64,000 nt of DNA from Actinomadura parmotrematis (GCF_019458805.1 NZ_JAIBOA010000009.1:186001-250000); one strand, 5' to 3'; positions 7,274-16,391 are shown, counted from the first letter of the stretch. Made by a program: numbers and translations. The notes: generated from the sequence alone by a model not told the origin.

Positions 7274-8959
7274 GTGACGGTCACCCTGATCTGCTCCGGC
7301 CCTCCCCCCACCGTGGTCAACAGACAAGAACTCATCGAGAACGAACGCGCCCGCCGCGCCCGCAAGCGCGCCGCGCGCGCGGCGGCGGCCGCGGACCCCG
7401 TCGAGACCGCCTGGGCGCTCCTCGGCGTCCAGGGGACCGACACGGTCGACGCGATCCGTTCCGCGCTGCGCCCGCTGGTCACCGAACTCCCACCAGGCAG
7501 CGGGCACGGCGCGGTCCTGCACGGTGCGCTGACCGGGCCGCCGTCGATCGATCTTCCCGAGGCGCTGCGAGTGACGCTCGCCGAGCTGCCTCCAGCGCAA
7601 CTCGTGGCGAACCTGGTCGTCCTCGGCCAGGCCGGCGTCCCGTGGTTCAGCGAGCTCGGACTGATCAGGGCGATGCTGCTGGCCGAGGAGCGGCCCACCG
7701 TCCAGGCCGTCGGCCGGCTGCCGGAGGCCCTGCTGTCCGGTTCGGCCGCCTGGCGCCGCTACCTGGCCGTGCTCGGCCATCCCGTGCGGCTGACCGGCGG
7801 CGAGCTCGCCGAGTCCTGTGCCGCCCTCCCGCTCTCCCTGGTCGACGATCTGATCGACAACGGGCAGGTGGGCGCCGGCGACCGGCCCTGGGAGCGGCGT
7901 GCCGATCCGCGGGAGGCCGACTATCTGGCGGCGCGGCTCGTCCCCGACCAGATCACGTCAGCGCAGGCCGCGGCGCTCGGCTGGCCCGAGGCCGTCTCCC
8001 GCCACGCCTACCTGGCCGGTGCGGTCGAGACGGGCGACGCGGTGCTGGACGCGCTCGCCGCTCTCTACGAGGGCGACAACTCGGATCTGTTCGAGCTGCG
8101 GGCAGCGCTGCCCGCCGAGCAGCAGGCCAACCTGCGGGCGGTCCTGGACGGCGTGCCCGTCGGCAGGTGGCCGGCGTGGGTCACCGCCGATCGCGGGCTG
8201 TGGCGGCTGCTGGCCGCCCAGTGGAGCGCGCAGGCCGCCGCGGACGGCGACCGCGACCGCTGGATGGACCCGCGCGCCAGCGACTTCCACCTGTGGAACG
8301 CCTTCCGCTCGGCCCACGAGCGGATCGTCCGGGGAGACCTCGCCGGGGCCGTGCGCCAGTCGGACGCCCTCTCCGCGTTCTCCGCCGCGGAGGAGCCCCC
8401 GGCCCTCTACGACCTGGAGATCCGCAACCTGCGCGCCTACCTGATGCAGCGCCCCCAAGGCCCGGAGCACAGGAGCGGACGGCTCGATCTCGCGGTCGAA
8501 CTGCTGGACGCCGACCATCCCGTGATCTCTGCCAACCGCCGGCTCGTCGAGGCGCGCTTGGAGACGCCCGTCAACGAGCGGGAGTCATGGGAGAACCCGT
8601 TCTTCGTCCTCGGGCTCACGCATGGCGACCCTGCCTGGAACGAGCGCTGGCGGGCGCTCACCGTCGAGCACCGGGACGACGTCGACGAGTCGGCGCGCAT
8701 CAACGACGCCTGGCGGCGCATCCATGACGCCGTCGGCGCGTCGGGCTTCTTCGCCCTCCCGGTGGAGCCGGGCGTCATCGACGTGCCCGCCGAGCGGTCG
8801 GCGGTGCTCGTCCCGTCGCTCGCGCCACTCGCCCGGCGCACCGCGACCGATGAGAGCGACCTGGCCCCGGTGCGGGCCGGCGCGGCGGCGGATCTGCTCG
8901 ACGAGTTCGGCGCGGCCGAGATCGACATGACTTCGGAAGGCGGACCCCATCCCCGGTAA
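7274..8959 (+). CDS. Uncharacterised Ala/Leu-rich protein with a degenerate J-domain-like C-terminal segment
   Basis: A 561-residue protein, first gene of the Hsp70-RNase locus. After a basic N-terminal helix (ERARRARKRAARA) it is helical and repeat-like, with no membrane segment or signal peptide. Near residues 440-485 it reads ENPFFVLGL, DPAWNERWRAL, HRDD and INDAWRRIHDA. That is the order of elements in a J domain, with H466-R467-D468 in place of HPD. I read this as a possible degenerate Hsp70 co-chaperone domain; this is inference. The start is uncertain: GTG at 7274 or GTG at 7313, with no clear ribosome site for either. I do not recognise the remainder. Confidence 0.8.
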   Translation: MTVTLICSGPPPTVVNRQELIENERARRARKRAARAAAAADPVETAWALLGVQGTDTVDAIRSALRPLVTELPPGSGHGAVLHGALTGPPSIDLPEALRVTLAELPPAQLVANLVVLGQAGVPWFSELGLIRAMLLAEERPTVQAVGRLPEALLSGSAAWRRYLAVLGHPVRLTGGELAESCAALPLSLVDDLIDNGQVGAGDRPWERRADPREADYLAARLVPDQITSAQAAALGWPEAVSRHAYLAGAVETGDAVLDALAALYEGDNSDLFELRAALPAEQQANLRAVLDGVPVGRWPAWVTADRGLWRLLAAQWSAQAAADGDRDRWMDPRASDFHLWNAFRSAHERIVRGDLAGAVRQSDALSAFSAAEEPPALYDLEIRNLRAYLMQRPQGPEHRSGRLDLAVELLDADHPVISANRRLVEARLETPVNERESWENPFFVLGLTHGDPAWNERWRALTVEHRDDVDESARINDAWRRIHDAVGASGFFALPVEPGVIDVPAERSAVLVPSLAPLARRTATDESDLAPVRAGAAADLLDEFGAAEIDMTSEGGPHPR

Positions 8960-9020
8960 GAACCAGCGGCGCGACGCCCACCGCCGCCCCCGCGTCCAGG
9001 AGTACCGGCTGGAGCCGGTC

Positions 9021-9521
9021 GTGCTGCCCCCTCCGCTCGACATTCCCGAGCTGGTGGGCGCCTTCGCCGACGTGGCCGCCAAGCTGCTGGGCCGGGTCGA
9101 CGCCCCCGAGCTCACCGAGCAGCGCGTCAAGATGATCATCAGGCAGGCGGTCCAGGACGCCATGCGCTCGCGCAAGCAGCACCACACCCAGATCATCGAG
9201 ATCGAGCGACTGATCACCCGCGAGACGCGGACCAAGGAGATCAGGGCGCGGATGCCGGGCTGGCTGGAGCGGGCCGGCATCTCCAAGATCGAGACGCTGA
9301 ACCGCGACACCCAGCGGTGGTTCACCGTCCTCAACGGCGAGGACGAGGGCGACTGCGTCCGTGTCGTCCACCCGGCCTACCTGGACATCGCCACCGGGGC
9401 CGTGGTGCAGAGCGGTCAGGCGAGGATCGACGACCACGAGACACACGGCGGGCGGCACCACTGCGTGCCGCTGGCCGAGCTGACCGGTGCCGCGGGCGGC
9501 ACCGACGTTGACGGGGAATGA
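9021..9521 (+). CDS. Uncharacterised middle protein of the Hsp70-RNase locus
   Basis: A 166-residue soluble protein from GTG 9021, which has GGAG about six bases upstream. The reading frame stays open back to 8931 and that extension looks coding (KNQRRDAHRRPRVQEY), so an upstream start is possible. One candidate is the ATC at 8949, preceded by GGAAGG. The protein has a helical, probably coiled region (about 30-75) followed by a beta-rich end. Helix then beta, next to an Hsp70, recalls a GrpE-type exchange factor, but no GrpE motif is convincing. It ends 13 bases before the Hsp70 start. Confidence 0.75.
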   Translation: MLPPPLDIPELVGAFADVAAKLLGRVDAPELTEQRVKMIIRQAVQDAMRSRKQHHTQIIEIERLITRETRTKEIRARMPGWLERAGISKIETLNRDTQRWFTVLNGEDEGDCVRVVHPAYLDIATGAVVQSGQARIDDHETHGGRHHCVPLAELTGAAGGTDVDGE

Positions 9522-9534
9522 GGCGGTAGCGGGC

Positions 9535-11613
9535 ATGGCCACGGGGATCGACTTCGGAACCACCAACTCGGTGATCGCGCAGTGGAACGGGACAGCGGCC
9601 GAACCGCTCCCGCTCGACGGCGACCACATCGACGCCGACTGGTTCTACCCCTCGTTCGAGAACCTGTTCCCGACGGTGGCGGGCCAGGGGGCGCTCCAGC
9701 GGGGACTGCTGTACGGGTGGGAGGCCAAGCTCCGCTCGCAGCGCACGATCGAGGCGTGCAAGCGCATGTTGCGCAGCGACGGCGCCATCGAGGTCGGCGC
9801 ACGCCGCTTCCCGGCCACCAGCGTGGCCGCCGGCGTCTTCGCCGCCATCCGCGACCGCGCGGACGACTACTTCGCCCCGTTCGACAGTGCCGTCATCACG
9901 GTGCCCGCCAACGCCAAGGGCGGCGCCCGCTACCGGACCCGGGCGGCGGCCGCCGCGGCCGGCATCAAGGTCAAGGCGCTGCTCAACGAACCGACCGCGG
10001 CGGCCCTCGCCTACATGCACCACCTCGGCGAGAACGGCACCATCATGGTGTTCGACTGGGGCGGCGGCACCATCGACGTGACGGTGCTGGAGCACGTCGA
10101 CGGTTTCTTCCACGAGAAGATCTCGCACGGCATCACCCAGCTCGGCGGCATCGAGATCGACCAGCGGCTGCGCCGGATGGTGCTCGGCCGCCTGAACCGC
10201 CTGCCGGACTTCGCCCCCGAGCAGGAGCGCGCGTTCGCCCTGGCCATCGAACGCAGCAAGATCAGGCTGTCCGTCGAGGAGTCGGTGCACGTCGACGTCC
10301 CCGGACGTCCCGCGGTCGAGATCGGCCGCTCCGAGCTGGAGGCCGAGATCGCCGACCTGGTGGAGCAGGCGCTGATCCCGGCCCGCCGCTGCCTGAACGA
10401 TCTCGGGGCCGAGCCCGCCGAGATCGACGACATCCTGATGATCGGCGGCAGCAGCCGGATCCCGTGCGTCCGGCAGGCGGTCGAGCGGCTCATGGACGAC
10501 GCGACGGTGAGCCCCGACCTCTGCGATCCGATGACCGCGGTCGCCGAGGGAGCCGCCGTCGCCGCGGCCCTGTTCGACCGTGAGACCGAGGGCGTCCTGA
10601 AGGTCACCTCGATGTACGCGCTCGGCACCACGCACCAGCCGCACGGGCGCGACGGCGCGAAGGAGTTCAGCACCCTGATCAAGGCCGGCTCCCCGCTGCC
10701 CGCCTCCCGGGAGAAGCACTACACCCCGAACGGCGCCACCGTGCAGTCGGTGGACATCCCCGTATGGGAGGCCGATCCGGCGAAGCCGCTGAGCGACGAG
10801 GAGAACTTCCAGCTCACCACGCTGAGAGTCGCGTTCCCGCGCGAGCTGCCGCGCGGAGAGGCCGAGTTCACGCTCAAGTACGTGTACACCACCGACGGGC
10901 TGCTCCGCGTGACGGCTACCCTCGTCTCCACCGGCGAGGTGCTCCTGGACGAGGAGATCAGCGACTTCACCTCCGGCGGCTGCCTGCCGACCCACCTCAT
11001 CGAGGAGCACCTGCGAGAGCTCGCGCTGACGCCGCCCCTGCGGGCGGCGGTGCGGCCCGCCGAGCCCGTCTTCAAGGCGCCGGTTCCGGTTCCCGTCCCC
11101 AAGCCGCCAGCCTCGCGTCCCGCGACGGACACCGCAGCGCCCGAGATCACCGCGCTCGCCGTCGACGGCTCGAACCTGGCGTGGGGGAACGGCTTCCAGT
11201 CGCGCGGCGACCGGCCGAGCCTCGCCCGATTGCAGAGCGCGCTCCGCGCCTTGGCCAAGGAGTTCCCGCAGGCCCGCGTCACCGCCTTCGTGGATCCGGC
11301 GTTCCAGCACCAGATCGACGCGTCCGAGCGGCCCGCCTTCGAGGAGGCCATCGCCGCCGACGCTTTGGTGCGCGTGCCCGCGGGCACCCACGGCAAGGCC
11401 GACCGCGCGGTGATCGAGTACGCGGAACGCACCGGCGCCACGATCGTCACCAACGACAACTACGGCGAGTTCCATCAGGGCTTCCCCTGGCTCGTCGAGA
11501 AGGGTCGCGTCCTCGGCGCCCAGTACGCGGGCGACATCTGGCTCTTCCTGGCGCGCACTCCCCGCCCTTCCGGCGGCCCGCGCAGGACGTCCCAACGCCT
11601 TCCTCACGGCTGA
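9535..11613 (+). CDS. Hsp70-family ATPase fused to a Zc3h12a/NYN-type PIN ribonuclease domain
   Basis: A 692-residue protein; ATG 9535 puts the phosphate-1 loop GIDFGTTNS at the very N terminus. The Hsp70 nucleotide domain is complete, with a phosphate-2 loop FDWGGGTIDV and an adenosine motif MIGGSSRIP. A substrate-binding-like beta region follows. After a Pro-rich linker, residues about 538-680 form a PIN-like domain of the Zc3h12a/NYN class: AVDGSNLAW (D544), ARVTAFVDP, HGKADRAVIEYA (D623) and TIVTNDNY (D641). These match the order of the catalytic aspartates in that RNase family, so it is predicted to cut RNA in the cytoplasm. The fusion suggests chaperone-gated RNA cleavage. Substrate and trigger are unknown. 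Confidence 0.88.
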   Translation: MATGIDFGTTNSVIAQWNGTAAEPLPLDGDHIDADWFYPSFENLFPTVAGQGALQRGLLYGWEAKLRSQRTIEACKRMLRSDGAIEVGARRFPATSVAAGVFAAIRDRADDYFAPFDSAVITVPANAKGGARYRTRAAAAAAGIKVKALLNEPTAAALAYMHHLGENGTIMVFDWGGGTIDVTVLEHVDGFFHEKISHGITQLGGIEIDQRLRRMVLGRLNRLPDFAPEQERAFALAIERSKIRLSVEESVHVDVPGRPAVEIGRSELEAEIADLVEQALIPARRCLNDLGAEPAEIDDILMIGGSSRIPCVRQAVERLMDDATVSPDLCDPMTAVAEGAAVAAALFDRETEGVLKVTSMYALGTTHQPHGRDGAKEFSTLIKAGSPLPASREKHYTPNGATVQSVDIPVWEADPAKPLSDEENFQLTTLRVAFPRELPRGEAEFTLKYVYTTDGLLRVTATLVSTGEVLLDEEISDFTSGGCLPTHLIEEHLRELALTPPLRAAVRPAEPVFKAPVPVPVPKPPASRPATDTAAPEITALAVDGSNLAWGNGFQSRGDRPSLARLQSALRALAKEFPQARVTAFVDPAFQHQIDASERPAFEEAIAADALVRVPAGTHGKADRAVIEYAERTGATIVTNDNYGEFHQGFPWLVEKGRVLGAQYAGDIWLFLARTPRPSGGPRRTSQRLPHG

Positions 11614-11625
11614 ACCGAGCCCGCG

Positions 11626-12579
11626 TCAGGCGCGGGTGAAGCGGGCGCCCCACGTGTGGACGCGGTCGATCAGTTCGGGCGGGCCGAGGACGTGGAAGTC
11701 GGCGTCGAGCATGCCGAGGGCCAGGACGGGCCAGTCCAGGGAATCGGTGGCGATGCTGATGCGGCAGCGGGCGGCGTCCTGCTCCTCGATCGCGTACCAG
11801 CGGCCGATCCGCTCGCGCACGTCCGCCGCCGGTGCGTCGACCAGGACTTCCACCCGGTACGGCCAGGGCGCGTTCTCCAGTGACTCCCGGACGAACTCGG
11901 CTGCGTCGGCGGCGGGCAGGGTGCGGGGGCGGAAGCGGGCGCCGGTGCTGTGAGGGTCGGTGAGGCGGTCCACACGGAAGCTGCGCCAGTCGTGGCGGAG
12001 GAGGTCGTAGGCGACCAGGTACCAGCGCTGTCCCAGGCGGACCAGCCGGTGAGGCTCGACGTGCCGGTCGGTGCTCCGGCCGCCGGCGGCGGTGTAGGCG
12101 AAGCGGAGGTGCTCGGCGTCGCGGCAGGCGAGCGCGAGGACGGGCAGGACGCCCGGATCCACGTCCGCTCCGGCGGGCGCCTCCCACGCGGCGGAGACGG
12201 TCATCGCGCGCAGGGCCTCGACGCGGCGCCGCAGCCGGGACGGCATCACCTGCACGACCTTGGCCAGGACCCGGACCGAGGACTCCGCGACACCGTCCAC
12301 CGTGCTCTGCGCCGCGGACTGCAATCCCACCACCAGCGCGACGGCCTCGTCCTCGTCGATCACCAGCGGCGGCAGGGCCACCCCGGCGGCGAGCTGGTAG
12401 CCGCCGTCGACGCCGCGCCGGGCCTCCACGGGGTAGCCGAGTTCGCGCAGCCGGTCGACGTCCCGGCGCAGCGTGCGCGCGGAGACCCCGAGCCGCTCGG
12501 CGAGCTCGCCGCCCGGCCAGTAGCGGCGGGATTCCAGGAGCGACAGCAGACGCAGCGTCCGGGCACTGGTGTTCGCCAT
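11626..12579 (-). CDS. WYL-domain transcriptional regulator (YafY-like)
   Basis: An N-terminal HTH_11 winged helix (RTLRLLSLLESRRYWPGGEL, then GVSARTLRRDV) is followed by a WYL ligand-binding domain. In the WYL domain the signature lies in LGQRWYLVAYDLLRHDW, ahead of a C-terminal WCX region. The start is taken at ATG 12579 (MANTSARTL), with ATG 12588 as alternative. It is divergent from a DinB-like gene. That pairing is frequent in actinomycetes and suggests the regulator controls its neighbour. The effector is unknown. Confidence 0.9.
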   Translation of the reverse strand: MANTSARTLRLLSLLESRRYWPGGELAERLGVSARTLRRDVDRLRELGYPVEARRGVDGGYQLAAGVALPPLVIDEDEAVALVVGLQSAAQSTVDGVAESSVRVLAKVVQVMPSRLRRRVEALRAMTVSAAWEAPAGADVDPGVLPVLALACRDAEHLRFAYTAAGGRSTDRHVEPHRLVRLGQRWYLVAYDLLRHDWRSFRVDRLTDPHSTGARFRPRTLPAADAAEFVRESLENAPWPYRVEVLVDAPAADVRERIGRWYAIEEQDAARCRISIATDSLDWPVLALGMLDADFHVLGPPELIDRVHTWGARFTRA

Positions 12580-12673
12580 GTTCCCCATCCTGCGGCAATT
12601 GAGGACGGAAAGTGGCCGCAAGGCTCTCTAGCGTGGGTCCTGTCCGAGAGCGGTACGACGGAAGGCAGAGATC

Positions 12674-13201
12674 ATGAACAGCACCGCGACCCTCACCGGC
12701 GAGCGCGCCGACCTGCTGGCGGCGCTGGCCAAGCAGCGGAACTTCCTGCGCTTCACCGCCCGCGACCTCACCGACGAGCAGGCCCGCGCCCGCACCACGG
12801 CGAGCGAGCTGTGCCTGGGCGGTCTGATCAAGCACGTCGCGTCGGTCGAGCGGGGCTGGGCCGCCTTCATCGCGGACGGCCCGTCGGCGATGCCCGACTT
12901 CACCGCCATGACCGAGGCCGACTGGGCCGCCCGTGCCGCCGAGTTCCGGCTGTTGCCCGACGAGATCCTCGCCGGCGTCCTCGACGGCTACGCCGAGGTC
13001 GCCCGCCGCACCGACGAGCTCGTCGCGTCCCTGCCCGACCTGGACGCCGCCCACCCGCTGCCGAAGGCGCCGTGGTTCGAGGCCGACGTGAGCTGGTCCG
13101 CGCGCCGCGTCCTGCTGCACATCCTCGTCGAGACCGCCCAGCACGCCGGCCACGCCGACATCCTCCGCGAGTCCCTCGACGGCGCCAAGACCATGGGCTG
13201 A
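12674..13201 (+). CDS. DinB/DUF664-family protein
   Basis: A 175-residue four-helix-bundle protein of the DinB/YfiT-like superfamily. Motifs are the first helix with LAKQRNFLRF, then GGLIKHVASVERGW and the C-terminal LLHILVETAQHAGHADI. The two histidine-bearing helices (HVASVE; HILVETAQHAGH) form the usual metal site. Related proteins are thiol-dependent transferases or of unknown function. A ribosome site GGAAGG precedes the ATG by eight bases. It is divergent from the WYL regulator, which probably controls it. Confidence 0.87.
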   Translation: MNSTATLTGERADLLAALAKQRNFLRFTARDLTDEQARARTTASELCLGGLIKHVASVERGWAAFIADGPSAMPDFTAMTEADWAARAAEFRLLPDEILAGVLDGYAEVARRTDELVASLPDLDAAHPLPKAPWFEADVSWSARRVLLHILVETAQHAGHADILRESLDGAKTMG

Positions 13202-13288
13202 TCCCCCTTCCCAGCGGATCGATCTGCACGATTCCCGGCGTGACCTGGGCGAACACGCCTAGCATGGCCGGGTGATCGGAGGTAGGAC

Positions 13289-14158
13289 TTGGTAGCGGAA
13301 TCGGTGGGCGACCTGTCGGCAAGAGTCACCGTCCCAGAGACGGCCGCGCATCCGGTCGAGATCTACATCGACCACGCCGCGCTCTGCGTGGCGATCGTCG
13401 AGCGGCACGGCATGATGTCGCTGCCCGGGTTCTGGGACGTTCCCGGCGCGTACATCCTGCTCGATTCCCCATCCGCTGAAGGAGACGGGGTCCGTCACGT
13501 CGGCGAAGCACCCGCAGGAATTCGCACGCGTTTGATGAGCCGTGCCGGCGGCGAGGTCCGCTGGTCCCGCGCACTGCTGATCCGGAGGGACACCAGTCAC
13601 GGCTTCCGCTCAGATCAGATCGGCCCGCTGGGAGACCGACTACGTGACCTGTTCGACACCTCCGGCAGCGTGCGACTGTGCGGTAAGGGCCGGACGGGCG
13701 ACGAGAATCTCGCACCACACGACCGGCAGATGCTCGACTCCTGTGTCATGCCGATCGCTCGCGTGCTCCGCCTGATCGGCCATGATCCGGCAGAGCACGC
13801 GTGGACGCCGCCGACCTCCCTGAGCATGGTCGCCGCGCCTCCCCCGGCGGAGGTTCCGCCGCCGGTCCAAAAGACCAGGCACGACTGCACCGTGCTGGAC
13901 CTCATCAACGCCGGGCTTCTCAAGCCCTACGACAGGCTCTTCTCGACCAGCGCCAAACGGCCTGGTGAGGCGCTCGTCCTTCCCGACGGCCATATCGAAT
14001 ACGGCGACCAAGTCTTCACGTCCGTTTCGGGTGCCGCCAGAGAGCTCGTCGGCACCTCGATCAACGGCTGGTACGCCTGGGCCGTCGACTCTCCCGACGG
14101 GAGGGTGGAGCTCGCGACCCTCCGCTCCGCCCTTGGAGCCGTGGCCGAGAAAACCTGA
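13289..14158 (+). CDS. GIY-YIG-like protein with C-terminal RAMA (DUF4357-like) domain
   Basis: A 289-residue protein starting at TTG 13289, which has a perfect GGAGGT site five bases upstream. Residues about 45-125 look like a GIY-YIG domain: GAYILL for GIY and RHVGEA for YIG, then TRLMSR and the terminal helix. In that helix the usual catalytic Glu position appears as G115 (GPLGDRLRDLF), so nuclease activity is doubtful. Residues about 200-285 match RAMA: LINAGLLKP, LPDGHIEYGDQVFTSVSGAA, NGWYAW and LATLRSAL. RAMA and DUF4357 domains are linked to restriction and methylated-DNA reading, which fits the nearby McrBC locus. It may be a reader or regulator rather than a nuclease. Confidence 0.72.
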   Translation: MVAESVGDLSARVTVPETAAHPVEIYIDHAALCVAIVERHGMMSLPGFWDVPGAYILLDSPSAEGDGVRHVGEAPAGIRTRLMSRAGGEVRWSRALLIRRDTSHGFRSDQIGPLGDRLRDLFDTSGSVRLCGKGRTGDENLAPHDRQMLDSCVMPIARVLRLIGHDPAEHAWTPPTSLSMVAAPPPAEVPPPVQKTRHDCTVLDLINAGLLKPYDRLFSTSAKRPGEALVLPDGHIEYGDQVFTSVSGAARELVGTSINGWYAWAVDSPDGRVELATLRSALGAVAEKT

Positions 14159-14170
14159 CCCGCAGGTCCG

Positions 14171-16132
14171 TCAGTCCGAACCCTGGACGGAGCCGAGCCA
14201 GAGGAGGTCGCGGGCTCGGGTCATGGCGACGAAGAGCTGGCGGCGGGCGAGTTCGGCGCGTTCGGTGTCGGGGGCGGTGGCGGGTGGGGACGCGGGCAGG
14301 TCGGCGTTGTGGCGGGGGAGGTAGACCTGCTTGAACTCCAGGCCCTTCGCGCGGATGTAGGTGCCGAGCTTGACGGCCTCGGCGGGGGTGGCGTCGTACT
14401 GGTCCAGGCGGAGGACGGGGACGCCGGCGCGGGTCAGGAGGGCGGCGTAGCGGTCGACGTCGCGGTTGGTGCGGCAGAGGACGGCGGCGCCGGAGGGATC
14501 CGGCAGGGCGGTCAGGGCCTCGGTGAGGAGGCGGTCGTGGTCGGCCAGGGTCGGGGCCTCGGCGCGGACGACGCCGCCCTTGTGGTACGTCGGTTCGACG
14601 GTGCGGCGGCCGTCGGGGCGCGGGCCGTCCAGGTCGTCGAAGGGGTCGCCGGACACCAGGTCCAGGGCCGCCTGGAGGATCGGTGCGGCGTTGCGGTAGT
14701 TGGTGCGCAGGACCGCGCCGCGGCCGCTGAGGGAGACGCCGGCGTCGGCGAGGCGGTAGCCGCCGGGGTAGACGGCCTGCTGGCCGTCGCCGATGACGAG
14801 CAGGCCGTTCGGGGCGTCGCCGGCCAGGGCGTGCAGGAGGCGGACGCCGACGAGGGTGAGGTCCTGCACCTCGTCGACGATCACGGCGGTGTAGGGCGGG
14901 TCGGGCGGCGCGTGCTCGACCTCGGCGAGGGCGGCGGACAGCACGTCGTTGAAGTCGTGGACGCCGCGTTCGGCGCGCAGCCGCTCGTACTCCAGGTACA
15001 GGTTCCAGACGGCGTCGCGGTGCGCGGGCCGAAGGGCGGTGCGGCGGCCGGGACGGTCGACGGCGCGGTACTGGTGGACGGTCGCCAGGCCGCGCCCCTT
15101 GATGACGTGGTCGATCTCCTCCTTCCAGTAGGCGTGGCCGGCGAGGCCGGCCAGGACGCCGTCGCGGCCGGCGCGCATCCAGGCGCGGGAGAAGGCGGTT
15201 TCGGCGACGTCGGGCTTCAGGTCGAAGCTCACGTCGCGGGACGCGAGGAGGGTGGTGGCCCAGGCGTGCAGGCTGCTGAACTCCACGTGGCCCGCGCGCG
15301 GCGCCATCCGGCCGAACAGTTGCTCTTGGACGCGCGGCAGGTTCCGCGCGTACGTCACGTACAGGACGCGGCCGCCGCGGCCGGCCAGGTGGACGGCGCG
15401 GTGCAGGCCGACGACGGTCTTGCCGGTGCCGGCGGGGCCGCTGACGCGGGCCGGGCCCGACCAGTCGCGGCGGACGATGGAGAGCTGGTCGGGGTGCAGG
15501 AACGTCATCCAGGTCTCGATGGGGTCGTGCAGCCGCGAGGCGATGATCGACTGCTCGGCCTCCTCGCGGCTGAACAGCGCGTCGGCGGCGTCGGCGGCGG
15601 TGGCGGGTCCGGCCAGCGCCTCGGCGGCGAAGCCCGGCAGGTCGTCGGCGAGGTGGTCGGCGACGGCGCGGACGAGGGCGGGCGTGAGGCGCTTCGGCTC
15701 GGCCAGCAGGGCCGGGACGGCGGAGGCCGCGGCCACGAGGCGGACGCCGTGGGCGGTGGGCGCGGCCGGGGGCGCGGCGGTGAAGGCCGCGACCGGGTGC
15801 ACGGCGACCGGGGACATGCCGAGCGCCGCGACCTTCTCCTCCACGATGCGGACGGCGCCCGCCGCGCGCTGCCGGAGGGCGTCGGGGGGCGGATCGGTGA
15901 GGACGGCGAAGACGCCTCCCGGGCCGACGAGGACCAGCGGTCCGGCGGGCCAGTCGCGGGCGGCGAGGAGGCGCCAGCCGGCGGCGGTCAGGGTCAGCAG
16001 GCCGGCGGCGAGGCGGCGCTGCTCGTCGGTCGCGGCCGTCCAGCGGGCGGCGTGGGCACGGGCGTCGCGGGAGCGGCGCGACAGTTCCAGCGCCTCGGCG
16101 CGGGCCCGGTCGCCGCGGGTTCGTGCCGGCAT
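14171..16132 (-). CDS. UvrD/Rep-type superfamily 1 helicase with NERD-like head
   Basis: A 653-residue protein from ATG 16132, preceded by GGAAGG at a good distance; an ATG 60 bases upstream is less likely. The SF1 helicase motifs are complete: Walker A GPAGTGKT (K238), VDEVQDLT, IGDGQQAVYPGG, RTNYRNAAPIL, GLEFKQVYLP and FVAMTRARDLLWL. The N-terminal 200 residues resemble a NERD-type fold (LVLVGPGGVFAVLT) but lack the acidic/lysine nuclease residues. It converges with 12 bases to spare on the RAMA gene. Stand-alone SF1 helicases of this kind act in DNA repair or defence; the specific role is not evident. Confidence 0.88.
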   Translation of the reverse strand: MPARTRGDRARAEALELSRRSRDARAHAARWTAATDEQRRLAAGLLTLTAAGWRLLAARDWPAGPLVLVGPGGVFAVLTDPPPDALRQRAAGAVRIVEEKVAALGMSPVAVHPVAAFTAAPPAAPTAHGVRLVAAASAVPALLAEPKRLTPALVRAVADHLADDLPGFAAEALAGPATAADAADALFSREEAEQSIIASRLHDPIETWMTFLHPDQLSIVRRDWSGPARVSGPAGTGKTVVGLHRAVHLAGRGGRVLYVTYARNLPRVQEQLFGRMAPRAGHVEFSSLHAWATTLLASRDVSFDLKPDVAETAFSRAWMRAGRDGVLAGLAGHAYWKEEIDHVIKGRGLATVHQYRAVDRPGRRTALRPAHRDAVWNLYLEYERLRAERGVHDFNDVLSAALAEVEHAPPDPPYTAVIVDEVQDLTLVGVRLLHALAGDAPNGLLVIGDGQQAVYPGGYRLADAGVSLSGRGAVLRTNYRNAAPILQAALDLVSGDPFDDLDGPRPDGRRTVEPTYHKGGVVRAEAPTLADHDRLLTEALTALPDPSGAAVLCRTNRDVDRYAALLTRAGVPVLRLDQYDATPAEAVKLGTYIRAKGLEFKQVYLPRHNADLPASPPATAPDTERAELARRQLFVAMTRARDLLWLGSVQGSD

Positions 16133-16333
16133 GGTGCGCCTTCCGTCGGGGGTGATGCGGGCGCGGTGGGCGCGGCGTGTCGGCGGCATCACTGATCATT
16201 TTTCCTGCGGGTCAGGGGAGGGTCAAGCCTTTTCCTGGGAGGTGCGGGATTTTTCGGGCGGAGGGCGTAACCGATCGTTCGTTCGGGCGTCTTGTTCTTC
16301 GGGGCTGTCGTGCCGGTGGCGCGGGAGCCCCAG

Positions 16334-16339
16334 GGAACC
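16334..16339 (+). promoter_or_regulatory. ECF-type -35 element candidate
   Basis: GGAACC, the classic -35 hexamer of ECF sigma promoters, lies 52 bases before the ATG of the ECF sigma gene. That would fit autoregulation. The -10 region about 16 bases on is only CGCG, so the call is tentative. Confidence 0.3.
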
Positions 16340-16391
16340 GGCGGTGGGGGTTGTGCGCGGCGCGCCCCGTGGTTTTGATTGCGTGGTGGTT

